A stretch of DNA of 64,000 nt, from positions 520,846 through 584,845 of the forward strand of contig JALMQS010000818.1 in NCBI GenBank assembly GCA_024734495.1, read 5' to 3'. This document shows, piece after piece, positions 19,353 through 33,100 of the stretch. The notes under the pieces are model-generated. The model was not told where the DNA came from, searched no databases, and was given only the letters and a program-made list of their open reading frames with translations. Positions within the stretch are counted from its first letter, which is position 1; each line of letters starts with the position of its first letter. The stretch comes from Forficula auricularia (taxonomy: Eukaryota; Arthropoda; Insecta; Dermaptera; Forficulidae). The position numbers and the translations under genes are program-made.

Positions 19353-20628
19353 ATAATGGGTGAAGTAAAAGTTCTGAGCATTTTCCGTTAGATGGCTTTA
19401 ATGAGCCATATCTCACGAAGTATACGTCGCCTCTGGTCATTCTTTTTTGCGATTTAAAGGTGACACAACGCTTTAAAAAAAGTTATTTGACATTTTTGTG
19501 TTTGGTGAAGCCAGTTGTGTGTTAGAGCTTTCCAAAATGAGGTAAAAAAAGAGAAAATTCGATAGATTCTTCAGTACCACTACGACCAAGGGGAAAAGCG
19601 CAGCAGGCGGCCAAAAAATTTGTGCTGTTTATAGATCCAATACAGTATCGAATACAACAGCAAAACGGTGGTTCTAACGATTCCGTTCTGGTAATATGGA
19701 CGTCGAAGATGAGACACTCTCTCATAGGCCAATTCTCGAAAATGTCGATAAAATCATGGAAATTGTCTAGTCGAACTAGCATGCGAAGACTTATTCCATT
19801 GCCCAGGAACTGAAGATTAGCCAGAAAACCATTTGAAACCATTTGCATAAGGCTGGTCTGAAGAAGAAGCTCGATGTATGGATGCCACACGAATTGACAC
19901 AAAAGAAACTTTTGGACCGAATTGATGCCTGCGATTTTTTGCTGAATCGATGGTGATGGCGATGGGGATGGTGACTGTCGATGAAAAATGGGTCACATAC
20001 GAGAACAACAGGCAAAAAAATCGTGGTCCAAGAGCCGTGAGCCGGCCCAAACGATCGCCAAGCCCGGATTAACGGCCAAGATGGTTTTACTGTGTGTTCA
20101 GTGAGATTGGAAGGATATCACCCACTATGAGGGGCTCCCATCGGGCCAATCACTCAATTCGGACCAATACTGTCAACAACTGTCAAGATTGAAGCAGGCG
20201 ATCGACGAGAAGCGGCCAGAATTGGCCAATAGGAAGGGTGTTGTGTTCCATCAAGTGGACGCCAGGCCGCACACATCGTTAACGACGCGCCAGAAGCTCC
20301 GAAAGTTTGCATGGAAGGTTATATCGCACCCACCTTATAGCCCAGACCTAGCACCAAGCGATTATCACCTTTTCAGGCATTTGCAAAATTTTCTTGATGA
20401 TACAAAACTGGCCTCAAGAGTGGCTTGTGAAAATGAGCTGGTCAAGTTTTTCATCAATAGGGACGAGGAATTCTTCAACTCCGGAATTAAGAGATTGCCT
20501 TCAAAAAGTACAAAAGTTATGGAACAAAACGGCTCATATTTGATCTAAATCTGAAAATCCTAACTTGGTTAATTTCATCGTCGAAATAAAGAGAAAAAAG
20601 GCTCATAACTTTTTACTTCACCTATTAT
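19353..20628 (+). mobile_element. mariner element, near full length, frameshifted
   Basis: Terminal inverted repeats: TGGGTGAAGTAAAAGTT on the left against AGGTGAAGTAAAAAGTT in complement on the right, next to TA-rich flanks. The plus-strand transposase is broken across frames but shows MVTVDEKWVTYENN (first Asp), FHQVDARPHTSL (second Asp) and PPYSPDLAPSDYHLFRHL (third Asp), the D,D34D pattern of mariner. The last frame (20189-20548) is open to a normal C-terminus VMEQNGSYLI. About eight frame changes or stops inactivate it. Confidence 0.9.
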
Positions 20629-20679
20629 ATAGATTTTAACTGAAGCAAAAAGTTACCGAGCATCGCTTGGTGCTCCAGG

Positions 20680-20974
20680 GACTTATTTTAGTCTTGGAAA
20701 CTTTATGCTCATGATATCGTCTATCAGGAAGTTTATATTAAAGGAAACATTTTAAACAAATTCATTGCATATAGAATTGGTATATATTTTATTATGTATA
20801 ATAAAGTAATTTATTTAATATGAATTATTTATGTACAATATTCAGATTCGAGTTAGTTAAAACAAATCAGATTAGAAATGGTAATTTTAGTGAATTTTTT
20901 GTATTTTTACCAAGATTATTAATAATCATTAATATAATATTAGAATTATAGATATACTACTTAAAGTGAATAGG
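20680..20974 (-). other. Probable 3-prime UTR and downstream of the esterase
   Basis: Minus-strand sequence following the esterase stop codon. It is AT-rich and contains AATAAA-type words near 20805 and AATAAAATA near 20795 that could serve for polyadenylation. No other feature is seen. Confidence 0.4.
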
Positions 20975-21140
20975 TTATGCTATTGTTATGAAGGGACCGG
21001 GAGGTAGCCCTTCGTCCATGGTCACTGTGTACTCATCGAAGAAATTGGTTCTTTCGCTCATGTCTTTCCCAATGCGGAGATAGGGTCCCCTCTCGGTGTT
21101 TATTCTATTCCAACGGGGTGCACCAATTGAGGTCGGCTGA
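20975..21140 (-). CDS. Esterase last exon
   Basis: Acceptor TTTGCTTTCTAG before 21140; stop TAA at 20977-20975. Encodes PTSIGAPRWNRINTERGPYL, RIGKDMSERTNFFDEYTVTM and ends PPGPFITIA. The GPYLRIG...ERTNFF block is typical of esterase C-termini. No membrane anchor or ER-retention signal follows, so a soluble or secreted product is likely. Confidence 0.87.
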
Positions 21141-24100
21141 CTAGAAAGCAAATCAAATTAAATTGATATAAAAGTTCAAATCACCGACTTTAGTAGACTT
21201 TAAATTTCTGGGAAAATCATAACAAGTTCTCATCTTCTAGACCTGAGACGGAATGGATTATTTTTAATTTTATGTCAGAAGAGTTTTATTCACCCCCTCG
21301 GAAATTAAATATAATTAAAAATAATATATTCATTCCATCTCAATTCTTAACAGGGGGCCGCGAAAATATTAGAATTTTTAAAGTTTTTATATCTTTACAA
21401 ATAATAAAAAATATGTTACTAGTTTTTATAAGTTTTGTAAGTGACAGATATTTCAATATTCTTAAACATGTTAAAGTAAATCAGTGATTCTCAAACTGGG
21501 TTCTACAGAGGGAGGTTTGGGGTTCCGCGGTTAGAGGTCAATAAAAGAAAAAATAGAAAAACAAAAATAGTATCACCTCTACTGAAAACGTGGAAGAATC
21601 GACTTAAAATCAAAAAGACTAAATTCTTTTATGATAAACAACTCAAGTTAAATGTGGTTAAATGAGCTATATTAAAATAATCTCATAGTCAAAACATCAA
21701 AAATGGAATGCAATAAGGCTATTTCTCTAGTAATAGATAAGAATCGATCGTTATTTTTGATTTTGTTACCAATAATAATCAAAACGTCAAAAATCCAATG
21801 TAGAATTGTTATTCCTCAAGTATTAGATGAGAATCGATGGGTATTTTTGATTTTAACTCGATTCCTCCATATCTTCAGCAATGGTTACCAATAATAATCG
21901 AAACGTCAAAAATCCAATGTAGAATTGTTATTCTACAAGTATTAAATGAGAATCGATCATTATTTTTGAATTAAAGTCAACATGAACTGTAAATTGCAAG
22001 TGATATCTGATTAATAATAAAGGAATAAACATATTAATATTTCAAATGAATTTGGATAACGTTTAGCAACGATCCGTTGCAGTTTATTTTTTTGTACGTG
22101 TAATTACTAGTATGTTACCTAATGGTGGGGGTGGGGGAGGGTACTGGCCACGAAAATATTTTAGGATTTTAAGGTGGCCGCGAAAATACTTTCGGATTTT
22201 AAGGCGGCCGCGACTAATAAAAGATTAAGAGCCACTGTAGTAGACAGCCCCATCAATTTTAGTTCTTAGTTAGAATCTTTTCAAAATTCAAAGAAATAAT
22301 AGAAAAATCGACCAGGTCTGAGCGGTCCTAGCGTACTGACGGTTCCTCATATACTTGTATTGTATTATATATAGACATTATAATTGATGAGGATTAACAT
22401 ATTCGTATCTAAACTTTTAGTTTTATAAATTTTAGGGTTTATTTAGTAACACAAATTAAACAAATAGAGTAATTTCAGTTAATTAACACTATTTATTTCA
22501 TAGATAGAGTGGTTGCGAGCGGTGAACCGCAATTGGAATTAGGTGTACACTTCTTTGGAATTATGTGGCATTATTTTGGAATTCATTAGATAATGCCCCT
22601 TCATCTATTCTTTTCTACTTGGAAATGAAAGTGGAAGTGGAAATAGGTGTACACGATATTAGGTCCCGGTTCACCCCTCGGGTAGCTGCCTGTAAATCTA
22701 TTAAATAAATAGTATTAATTAACTGAAATTACTCTCTTTATTTTATTTGTGTGACTAACCCTAAAATTTATAAAATAAAAATTCTACATAAGTCACTTAA
22801 GTTTTGGAAGAATCTTATAAACTAAACTTTTAGTTTAATAAATATATTAAAAGTATTTTATTGGAGACGGGCTGGTATATTTTAATGTAGATTTAGTGAA
22901 GAAGAAGCACAAGGACAATGAAAAGATTAATTTGTAATAAATAACTTATGGAATATCGTTTTCAATCTTTTAAAAACCCTTTCACCCTTCTTCGGGGTTT
23001 GAAAGTTTTAATGGCGGAAGTTAGTAAACACCTTCTTCTAGTGTCCTTAAGAGGCTTCGGGACTGTTTATCATTTTTATCAGAAAATTCTCAAATTTTTA
23101 CCATCGAATCATTGGTCTATTAAATATTTATTCCCGAAATTTGGAGTTGATCGTCTTTCTCATTACCGAGAAATAAATTATTGAAAATTGTCGTTTTAAC
23201 ATGGAAGTAAATGGACCGAGCTTTTAAAAGGGCTATAGCTTCTATACAAATTATACCATTTTCTATAAATTTATACAGATCAATAATTCAACTTTTATGA
23301 ATCGAATGATACATTTTTCAATAGATTTGACAGTCTAGTTAATTAGTTATTCATAAATGTAAAAAAAAAAATAAGAAGTTATTTGCATCCAACAGAATAT
23401 AACAAAAGCACTAGTGTAGAATTTCAACTCTATTTCTTGAAAGCGTTTTTGTGTTAAATAAATATTTTTTTTTTTTTTTTTTTTTATTTCAATTTATTTA
23501 CAATCAGTTATTTATTTACAACTTTTAGTAAATTTGATGAGAGTTAATTATCTTGAAGGAATAGTCATCCATTGATGTCTATCCTATTTGAATTTGTTTT
23601 TCCAGCTGAAGGTCAACATCCTTTCTTCTGTATCAAGTATGTGGTATTTCTTTCTTCTTCTGATAGTCTGGCTATTGTCCAATAGGACAATGGCCGATGT
23701 GTTTGAATGATGTTCTAGTTTCCTTTGGTGTTTATCAAATTGGTTGTATATGACTTCTCTGATTGACGGTACATCTAGATCTTTATGTAGAGTTTCATTT
23801 GTTATGTACCAGGGGCATTAGTAATGCCTCTGAGAATTTTTGATTGCACTCTCTGTATCTTGCTCAAGTTGGACTCACTGGCTGTTCCCCATATTTGACA
23901 GCCATACAAAAATATTTTATAATGAGAAAAAATTTATCTCAATATTCTTTTTAATAATATTATCAAAACAAAGATTTTTATTCGAAATTAGCCTCATTAT
24001 TAACAATTTTTTTTATTAAATAATTTAGTAGGCAGACGTTATCATTCTGCAGAAATACAAAAGATTTTTTCGAAGATCAACCAGATAGATAAGCTGTCCG

Positions 24101-27100
24101 GAACTATCTTAAACAGTGCTTGTTTGGTGTTATCGATGTGTCGAAACAAAACTAAAATGGAAAAACTTTTCTAATAAATGATATTTTGTTGGATATAATT
24201 CTCTTGTTTATTTTCCGGTTTCCCTTCATTCAAATCCTGAGATATTCTATGATTTTCCATAATTTTAATTATTTTTTTTTCAAATTACTTCAGGAACATA
24301 AACCGTTTGAATTTTCCTACATTGTTGATCCCGTATTTTAAGCCCTAATTTAAAAAAATACTATAAGCTACTTAATGTGAGCACTTTTTACAATGTTATT
24401 CTTCACACCAGAATACACCAATATTTTTCATCTCCGACCCTACACAAAAATTAGTCCACTAGAGACTGGAAATTTGAGAATCTTCTGAAAAAATTATTTT
24501 CTGATTACTATTGGATTTTGAAATAAAAGCGTGTTTTTTAATTTTCAATTTTTTAGAGAAGTGTGTATGTGGAATTAAGGACGAATTTATTATATTCAAA
24601 TTTTAATTGACTTCAAAAACGAGGAGACTATGAGAGATATTCTTAATTTGAAGCATTTATATTGGACTTGAAACTATATTAAGGAAAATATTTATATTAA
24701 ACAGAAGACAGTCTTTAATTTTTTTTCTAGATATACTAACCCTTTAGTTGCAAAAACTCGACCAGAAATCAATCATCTGTCGAGAAATTCTTGCTTCCTC
24801 CATGTTAAAAAACACTCCCTTGTGAGGAAATAAATAAAGAAGTTCATCGGAATGAGCGACGCCTGAAATTTACAAAATCTATCAATCATAATAATAAATA
24901 TTCAATTATACAGATACTTTTATAATATATTATATTTACGCCAGTATTAATATACCATACTCTGTAATGATTGTTTTACTTTGGAATTATTAAACTACTC
25001 AGTTTGTTCGCATATTGTTTTTATGTGGTGATTATTTTTATGTGATGTAACACTCAATTTATTCATGTATTTTTTTGTATTTTGTGAAAATGTATTTCGT
25101 TTTTGTAAGTGGGCTACTAGCCCGTGTATTTGTCAAATAAATAATAAATAAATGTTTCTTAGAAAAATATAAAGAGGGAGTCATATATTAGATCCGATGG
25201 AATAGATTATTTTTAATTATATGTCAGAAGGGTTGTTTTTCACCCCCTCGGGAAATAAATGTTTATTTAAATTTAAATTCTAAGAGGAATTAAAAACAAA
25301 GTAGACCGAGTGTCCAAAAAAGGCCATTTTGGGCCTCTGGGACCACACCCCTTCTGAAAATAATCTATCGATTAAAATTTTAATAGGATTTTTCATTTCG
25401 GGAAATGTGAATACCTACATATAACTTGTGAATTTCAAGTTTATACACTATTTAGTTTCCGAATTACATTAATGCCTTGACAAACGGAAAGACAGACATT
25501 GTAGCAACACTAATAAGTTCCTGAAGGAGACAATAAAAGAGTGTGTCTTCTGCTGGAATTATAAATTTTATTTATTTATAACGAGACTATAGTCTATAGT
25601 GTAAAAGAGTGTGTCTTCTGCTGGAATTATAAATTTTATTTATTTATAACGAGACTATAGTCTATAGTCTCGTTATAAATAAATAAAATTTATAATTCCA
25701 GAAGAGACACTCTTTATTGTCTCCTTCAATATATAAAAATTCTGCTACTCTCGGCAAAAACTTTCAATCTAATAAGTTCCTGTAATCAGGGCCGAATCTA
25801 GGTTCGATGCCGCCCTAGGCCCTGTCCAATCAATGTGCCGCCTTTTTTTATTATGTAAAAGTGATTGTCAAAATTATATAGCTAATTATCAAATATTCAA
25901 ACTATCAAATATTATTTTAAATATAACTGTTTATTGGTTTACATAAATTTTTCAAAAATAATTTCAAATATTGGTAATTACTAATCATTTTCGGTAATAA
26001 ATAGTAAATACATTTTTTTAATTAACTTATGAGATCAATTTCTTATTTCTAGCTTTGGTTCGCGCGAAAACGTCGATTATGTCGCCGTAATCCATTTCTT
26101 GCATTTTCTCTGTCTTTTTGACGGCCTAGGCCCGGGCCTCACGGTCACGGGCCTAGGCCTAAATCCACCACTGCCTGTAATACTTTTTAAACGAAACCAT
26201 AAAAACAACAAAACGACAATGTATACTATTTTATAAATTTTCTCTACTTGTTATTTTGTGCAGTTAATTAATCAATTTGACAAATAAGCGGCTCATATAC
26301 ATATTAGAGCCTGGAGCACAGAGCGATGCTCGGTAACTTTTTGCCTATAAATAGATTAATAACTCATAACACTTGATAAATACACCAATTAAAAAAAAAT
26401 CGTTAGTGCGGTTTTTTGAGAAAATAAAAAATAAACGAAAAATCCGTGTTCCGATTTCAAGCAAAAAGTTACTGTACCCCTTCTAGCCTATATCGATCTT
26501 AAGTTTCGAATTTCGTAGCTCTGAGATTTATGTTTGCGAAACACAGGGGGGGGGGTATATTCTTACTTACGTAAACATCAACTTCCGGGATTTCAATTTT
26601 AGCCAAAATTTTGTGGTACTTCTTGTAGTCTCTAGATAGCTTTAGTTTCAAATTTCAAGGCTCTGCGACTTACTGAAGACGAGATATGAACGATTAAATT
26701 ATTTATTTTGCTACATGACTAATTTACACCCCTTCCTTTATTTCAATCGGAATAAAATTTGTACACGACTAGTAACTCATGAGACTTGAAAAGTACACCA
26801 TTTTTATAGAAATCGTTAGAGCCGTTTTCAAGAACCCGATTCTATATATATATAAATATAAAATACCCCATTTTATATTTAAGCGCCACTAACTAGGGAC
26901 AGCTAATAAGTTAAGTTGCCAACACTGTTCTAACATAAGCTGTCACCTAATTCACGTTTAAGGGAATCAAACATTAATATAATTAATAATAGGAATTAAA
27001 TAATATTAATTGAAGAGATATTGTTAAAGTGTAATTTATACATTTATTTTATATTTTATCATCCATCCCGAAGAAACTACATTTAATCAATTCTATATGT

Positions 27101-30100
27101 TTTAGGTAAGAATTGATTATAACCTGTATATAATATCTTAATTATTCAATTGTGTATTTAATGTAAATAAAATCTATATGTTTAGCAATCAATTAAAGTA
27201 GTCCTTTTAATCACTTACTTACATATATATATATATTTAAATATACAAGAATTGCTCATTTAATAATATAAGATAAGATATACCTGAAGATATGTATAAT
27301 TAAGGTGACCAAAAGTACTCCTTAGGTAGTTTTGTACTCCTTTTGTACTCAATTGCATTATTTTGTACTCCTAAAAACATAATTTTCTGTTTAAATTTTA
27401 AACAAGAATGTATTCCCCACAAAAAAATATTGATTGAATGTGCACTAATTTTCTCCGGAACTAATGCAGCTATAGAGAGAGTATTTTCGCTAGGAAATTA
27501 TTACTGGAGCAGTGAAAAACCGCACCTATCTGTAAAGACGCTAGTTACAGCTTTAATGATTAAATTCAACATGAGGGATGCAAGATGTTCTGATATGAGT
27601 GCGCTATTGGAAGGAAATTTAGAATTATCTAGAAAAACTCATTCAATACAAATTTATAAATAATTAAAATATTAGAATTAATATTGTACAGTGTGGGGCA
27701 TAAAGATCTACCACATTTTGAAGAGGTATAAAAAATGAAACTAGAAAAAAACCGAATATATTTTTGAAAAGAACATAAAATATTTTTTTACCAGAAGATT
27801 AGAAATGCAAAAACTAACCACCCAAAATAGGGGAGGAGGGCAAAAATGAAAACTCTAACCCTTTCGACCAAACTATGTATACAAAATTTGATTAGTTTTT
27901 GCATTTTTAGCCTTCTGGGGGTCCATAATATAAGTATACAAAATTTGGTTGAGTTTGGCCAAACGGGCTAAAATTTTCATTGTTCATTGTAGAAGACTCA
28001 GTTTGTTTTTTCACAATCCCAATCACCATATCCAATAAAAAATGAAAAAGACATTATAATAATTGGTTGTCTTCATTTTACGTCACTCAAAATATGAGAC
28101 CTAAAAATCATCATTAGGCTCTTGGCTCAGAAACAGTTTTGAGAGACAATCTCGGGCGGCCGGTGTGCTCCTTTTGTGCCAAAAATAATTGATCACCTTA
28201 GTATAATATATGAAATAAATAATCTTACCAACAGAAAACTGATAATCGGTTGGGTTACCAGAACCCATCTTAGAATATCGTCCTGCATAGTTGAATGAAT
28301 ACAGGTAACAGTTTCTGGATCGACTCATCTCTTGGATGAATGTAAAAACTGGAGACTTGATTATGGCTGAGCTAGCAATCTAGAATGAAAGAAAATCAGT
28401 AAATATCAATAAACGTTTCGTAACTGATTAGCGACTTCCTCAGGGTCTCATTTTATAAACTTATTTGTTAGGTGTTATAACTACAAGAAAAAAATTCCAA
28501 AGATTTTAAATTCTGGTCCAACTCCCTACGATCCTTTTAAATATTTGATTATGGATGCGAACAATGAAATATTATCTTTTAATTTATTAGGTGTTTTTCC
28601 TCGGATACAGATTGTTAGAAGGAAAATTGAGAATTGATTGGAAGGGAGTCCACCGATAAAAAATATGATTTCCAATAAAATAATGTTTATTGGAAAATTT
28701 TATTTTTCAGCTTTTCAGCTGACGTTTTGGAGGATCTTCCCCCCATTTTCATGAACCATGAAGGAAGCATGTAATAATTTTCCTTCTTGTCGCTTTTTTC
28801 TTTATTCTATTCTTTTGATGATGGCAAGACAAAAAATATTTTCTCAACACCAATGAGCACTGTAAAAAGGAGGCAAAAAGGAAAATTATTACACGCTACC
28901 TTTATTGACTTTTTGAACCCTGAAAAAAGGAGGGAAGATCCTTCGAAACGTCGGTTTAAAAGTCAGAAAAATTATATCTTTGAATAAATAATCTTTTATT
29001 GGTAATAATTTATTTATTTATTCCTGGACTGCCTTCTATTTAATTCTCAGTTTTTTCTTTTAAGCTGATTTCATATCTCTTTTTAGCTCCACATGTAATT
29101 TTTTTTTTAATTTTTTTTATTGTCACCGGGAACTCAGCCCATTGAGGGAGCCAAGATTTAGCCGATCAAAATTTTATACGCTAGTAAGGCCCGAACTTGG
29201 GCCTCACGCTTGAACATCAACGATGCTGAAGCGGGCCCAGTGGCTTAGTAATGTCGTAAACCCGACTCCCCCAAAAGTAGTTAATAAACCAGAAAAAATA
29301 AAAACCTACATCAATCAATCCATTGGTCATGAGTGTGAAGTTGCCAAGTTCAGATGAACTAAAGTATTTCTCCTCAATTAATTGATTGTGGAATCCAGTT
29401 GGGTCTACCAAGCCTAAAGAAAATCAAACAAACGGAGATTCAGTCTCTGGAATCCAAGTGAAATAAAACAAACAAATATACGATGCTTACCTCCAACTTT
29501 CAAAATCATTTTCGTCATATTGTGGGTCATAAAGTCTACGCTATGTTTAATTCCGGCATTTCTCCGAATAGTCTGCTCAAAATCTGCAACAATAATTATA
29601 AATTTGAATTTATGATAAATAGAATTGAATTATTTTTTTAGTACCTACACAGAAGCTGTTTTACGCCCACACAAATTCTTAATTTATACAAAACTGTCTT
29701 GAAATTATGTAGAGAGGAATCTCCAAAAATTCTCTTGCTATCCTGAATGCAATTAGAAGACTTATTGACTTTATCTAGCTCACACGATTTCCTGACTATT
29801 CATATAAACCTCTAAACACTTTCCCTTTTTTATAGATTCTACAGGAGTTTGTTCTGACCACCTAGTCTCATTAAAGCTTCATTTGCGTGACACCTGATTC
29901 TCAAATATTCGCCACCTCTTCTTGATTAAATTAGATACAGATCTAACAAACTTATTCGTTATTTCGTTTATCCCTATGATTTCTAGATTATGTGACTCCC
30001 TTCCCTCGTCTTTTTTCCCCGTGACATACAACCTTCAATTTTTTATGACACGTAGTCACAGAGATCTTCCATTTAGACCCAAGCCCTGAAATTTGTCACC

Positions 30101-33100
30101 AAAGTTTTTATATTAATAAACGACACCTGGCACCACTTTACCAACTTAATAGTTTAAACTAATTAGAAAAGTGCCGGACAACTTCATTTGCCAATACATA
30201 TATCCCCATGACTTCAAGGAACTGGAACTCTCTCCCAGCCTCCATCTTTCCCACCACTTATAATCTTCAAACCTTCAAAACCGGAGTGCATAGACACCTA
30301 TGTCTACACCCTCTCACTTAATCAACTTTCTCTTCTCTTCGGTAATGCAAGGGTCTTTCGAAATCCATAGGAGCTGCATCTTTACTGGTGCACCGCTTCT
30401 TGCATTCGATTGCATTAAAAAAAAAACAAAAAAAAGCTGACGAAAAAATTGCCAAGTCCTGAAATTTTATCCAAAAATATCGAGTCTTGAAAAGGTTATC
30501 ATCTTTCTTCATTTTTACTTTGCCATACAGGGTATGGTCAAGTATTGTAATCGTGCAAGAAAAAAGTGTTTTTTTTCCTTTTTTTTCAAAATATCTAAAA
30601 AACGGCTGAAACTATTTTGATTTAAAAAATTCAGCAAAACCATGGCATTTTGCTCTACAAAAAAAGCTCTAATAAGTAAACATCGAAAAAATTATATTTT
30701 TCGAGATAATAATTGTTTTGTCAAAATGTCTGTAAGTTTGTATGTCTGGTTGTCCGTTACCAAATTTTTGTGGACGAGCTAGCTCAAAAACTAGAAAATC
30801 TAGTGTGAATATCTAAACCAAATTTCACACGTAGTTTTGGTCCATTGAGATTAAGAGCTGATTAGATTTTGGTGCATATCGACCCAAAATTAAGGGGGGG
30901 TGGAGGGGGGGTTAAAAATTAAAAATCTAGGCCTTTTTAGCAAACTCAACCAAATTTTGTATACATAATCAGTGGACCCCCAGAAGTCTAAAAATGCAAA
31001 AACTGACCCCCCAAAATGGGGGGGGGGGTGTAGAATCAAAAATGAAAATCTTGGCCATTTACCAAACTCAACCAAATTTCGTATACATAATCAATGAGAA
31101 ACCAGAAGTATAAAAATGCAAAAACTAACCCCCCCCCCCTTACATAATTACTAAATAATTTTAGGGGCCAGGTTGTATGGTAAAGTCAAGTGGATGTCCA
31201 CATCAGAACACGTCAGCTTATTATTTCTAACTATATAAATAGTATACATTATATCGGATTTTTTGAATAGTTTTCATTTGAAAAAAGTTGAATGAGATTA
31301 AATGAAAGCTCTTAGGGCCGGCTGTATGTCGGTTGGTAAACTCTTTTTAACCGTTAGCAAAAGGTAAATGGCTGGGATAGCCAATCAGATGACAGGCACT
31401 TTCATCTGATTGGCCATCCCAACCATTTCCCTGCTCTAACTGTTAAAAAGAGTTTGCCAGCAGACATACAACTGGCCTTAAAGTATACAAACCTCCAACA
31501 ATGAAGCTTCCTTCCTGAGCAACAACCCCTGCGAGAATTGACTTCCTTTGAAACTGGCCTCTGATGAACAACGTACTAGGATGGTCGGTTAAGAAACGTT
31601 GTTTGCCTGTTTTCTGGACTACAGGTGCAGCTGCTCCAAAAGCTGCCTCTCCCTTTGATTTGAATTGCATCTAAATTTTAATATAATATTATTTCAAGTC
31701 ACACTAGAAAATCTAGAAATACCTACTCAATTAAGAGATGATTCTCACCAATAACATTGAGTGAGCCTCTAGAATATCAATATAAGAAACTCTTTTTAAA
31801 CATGTGATTTCTCTCTCAATAGTCGACCTCGTGCAGTTGGTGAGTTTAGCAATTCCACGGGCTGCTTGGATAGGCTTTTCGTCTATAATCCATGGAGCTA
31901 GAGGCGATCCCGATTGAAGGATCAATCTTTGAAAAAGGACTAGAGAACATAACAATTAGAATTATTAACATAAATCCTTCGGACTGAAGACATGTTACAG
32001 CCATAAAGTCTTCATTACTCGATTTGCTCAGGGAAAAAGTTTGTCAGCCGAGTAATTGGATAATATTTCTTTTTGCTTATAGTGTTTATAAATTTCTGAA
32101 TCGTTATGTAAAATACTTTTTAAGCATAAACATATTTGACCCTTCACTAAAAAATTTCTGGTGGAGTTAATGTGGCCAGATCTTAGAGTAGTTTTTAATT
32201 TTTTTTCACTGTTTCCAACTCTACTGGCAAATTCAAAGACTAAAAACTTGGAAAGTTTTTTTTTTTTATTTAAAATATATTTTCATTTCAATATTCTAAT
32301 TTTTTTTTCAGTACCCGAAAAATTTCTATTGACAAATATGACTAGAAATAAAAGCATTAGTGATTTTGACTTAAATTTGAATTAAAATAATAATGGAATG
32401 CTTTCGAATTTAAATCTAACATGACAATACAAGTTTACCCCTTTTAGCGATTTTAACTTAAGTTATCTATTTGAATAATTTAAATTGTAAAAACCCATAT
32501 TTCAAAAACCAATAACTCTGGATTGGTTCAAGATATTTTAAATTTGATTAAAGTGCAAGTTGTTTTCTATTTGTCGTTAGCACCGTGAATTCGCCATCGA
32601 AGCGAACGATTCTTCGCAAGAGTTTTCCGAATTCATTTCGTTGTAAATTTTCAATGAGATCTTCCATTGTATAGAAAAAAATGCATCTCTAACCTTCAGA
32701 GCAACAGATTCAGCTCTAAAGAGAAATCCATCTGGAATATCTAAAACTCTCCGAACAGTTGAAGACATTCAACTTGCAAGGGCGTCTCTTTTGTGTTCTC
32801 CAAAACGTTCTGAGAGAAATCATGCTTGTTTTGCGAATTTCCAATACCACTTTAAGAAATTTTTCACAATGAAAGCCAAATTGGAATAATTAAATTATTT
32901 GCACTTTCTTGTGAAGAAATAAAATTTGAAAAATATTTTAAACCAATATTGCGTTATTGATCTTTGAAAATCGGGATGTTTTTATAATGCACAATGTACA
33001 ATTGACAAATTGAGTATACCTGAATCCACAAGTGGGCTAAACAACATGAGAGATGCTAGTCCAGCGCCGGAACTTTGTCCCCAGAGGGTCACTCTTCCTG

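Larger units (their letters stand above)
18307..20679 (+). mobile_element. Helitron-like element split by two mariners
   Basis: Starts with TTAAACGAGCAATTCTTG and a TA run. It resumes at 19265 with GGTTTCTCGAAAACGGCTCT and ends after 20628 with the hairpin near 20656-20670 followed by TGCTCCAGG at 20671-20679. Removing the mariners at 18348-19264 and 19353-20628 leaves a sequence collinear with the compact copy at 4822-5610. Confidence 0.55.

Noticed and set aside
22948..23184. 78-codon plus ORF
   Set aside because: Falls within the inverted copy of the 11985-12640 repeat.
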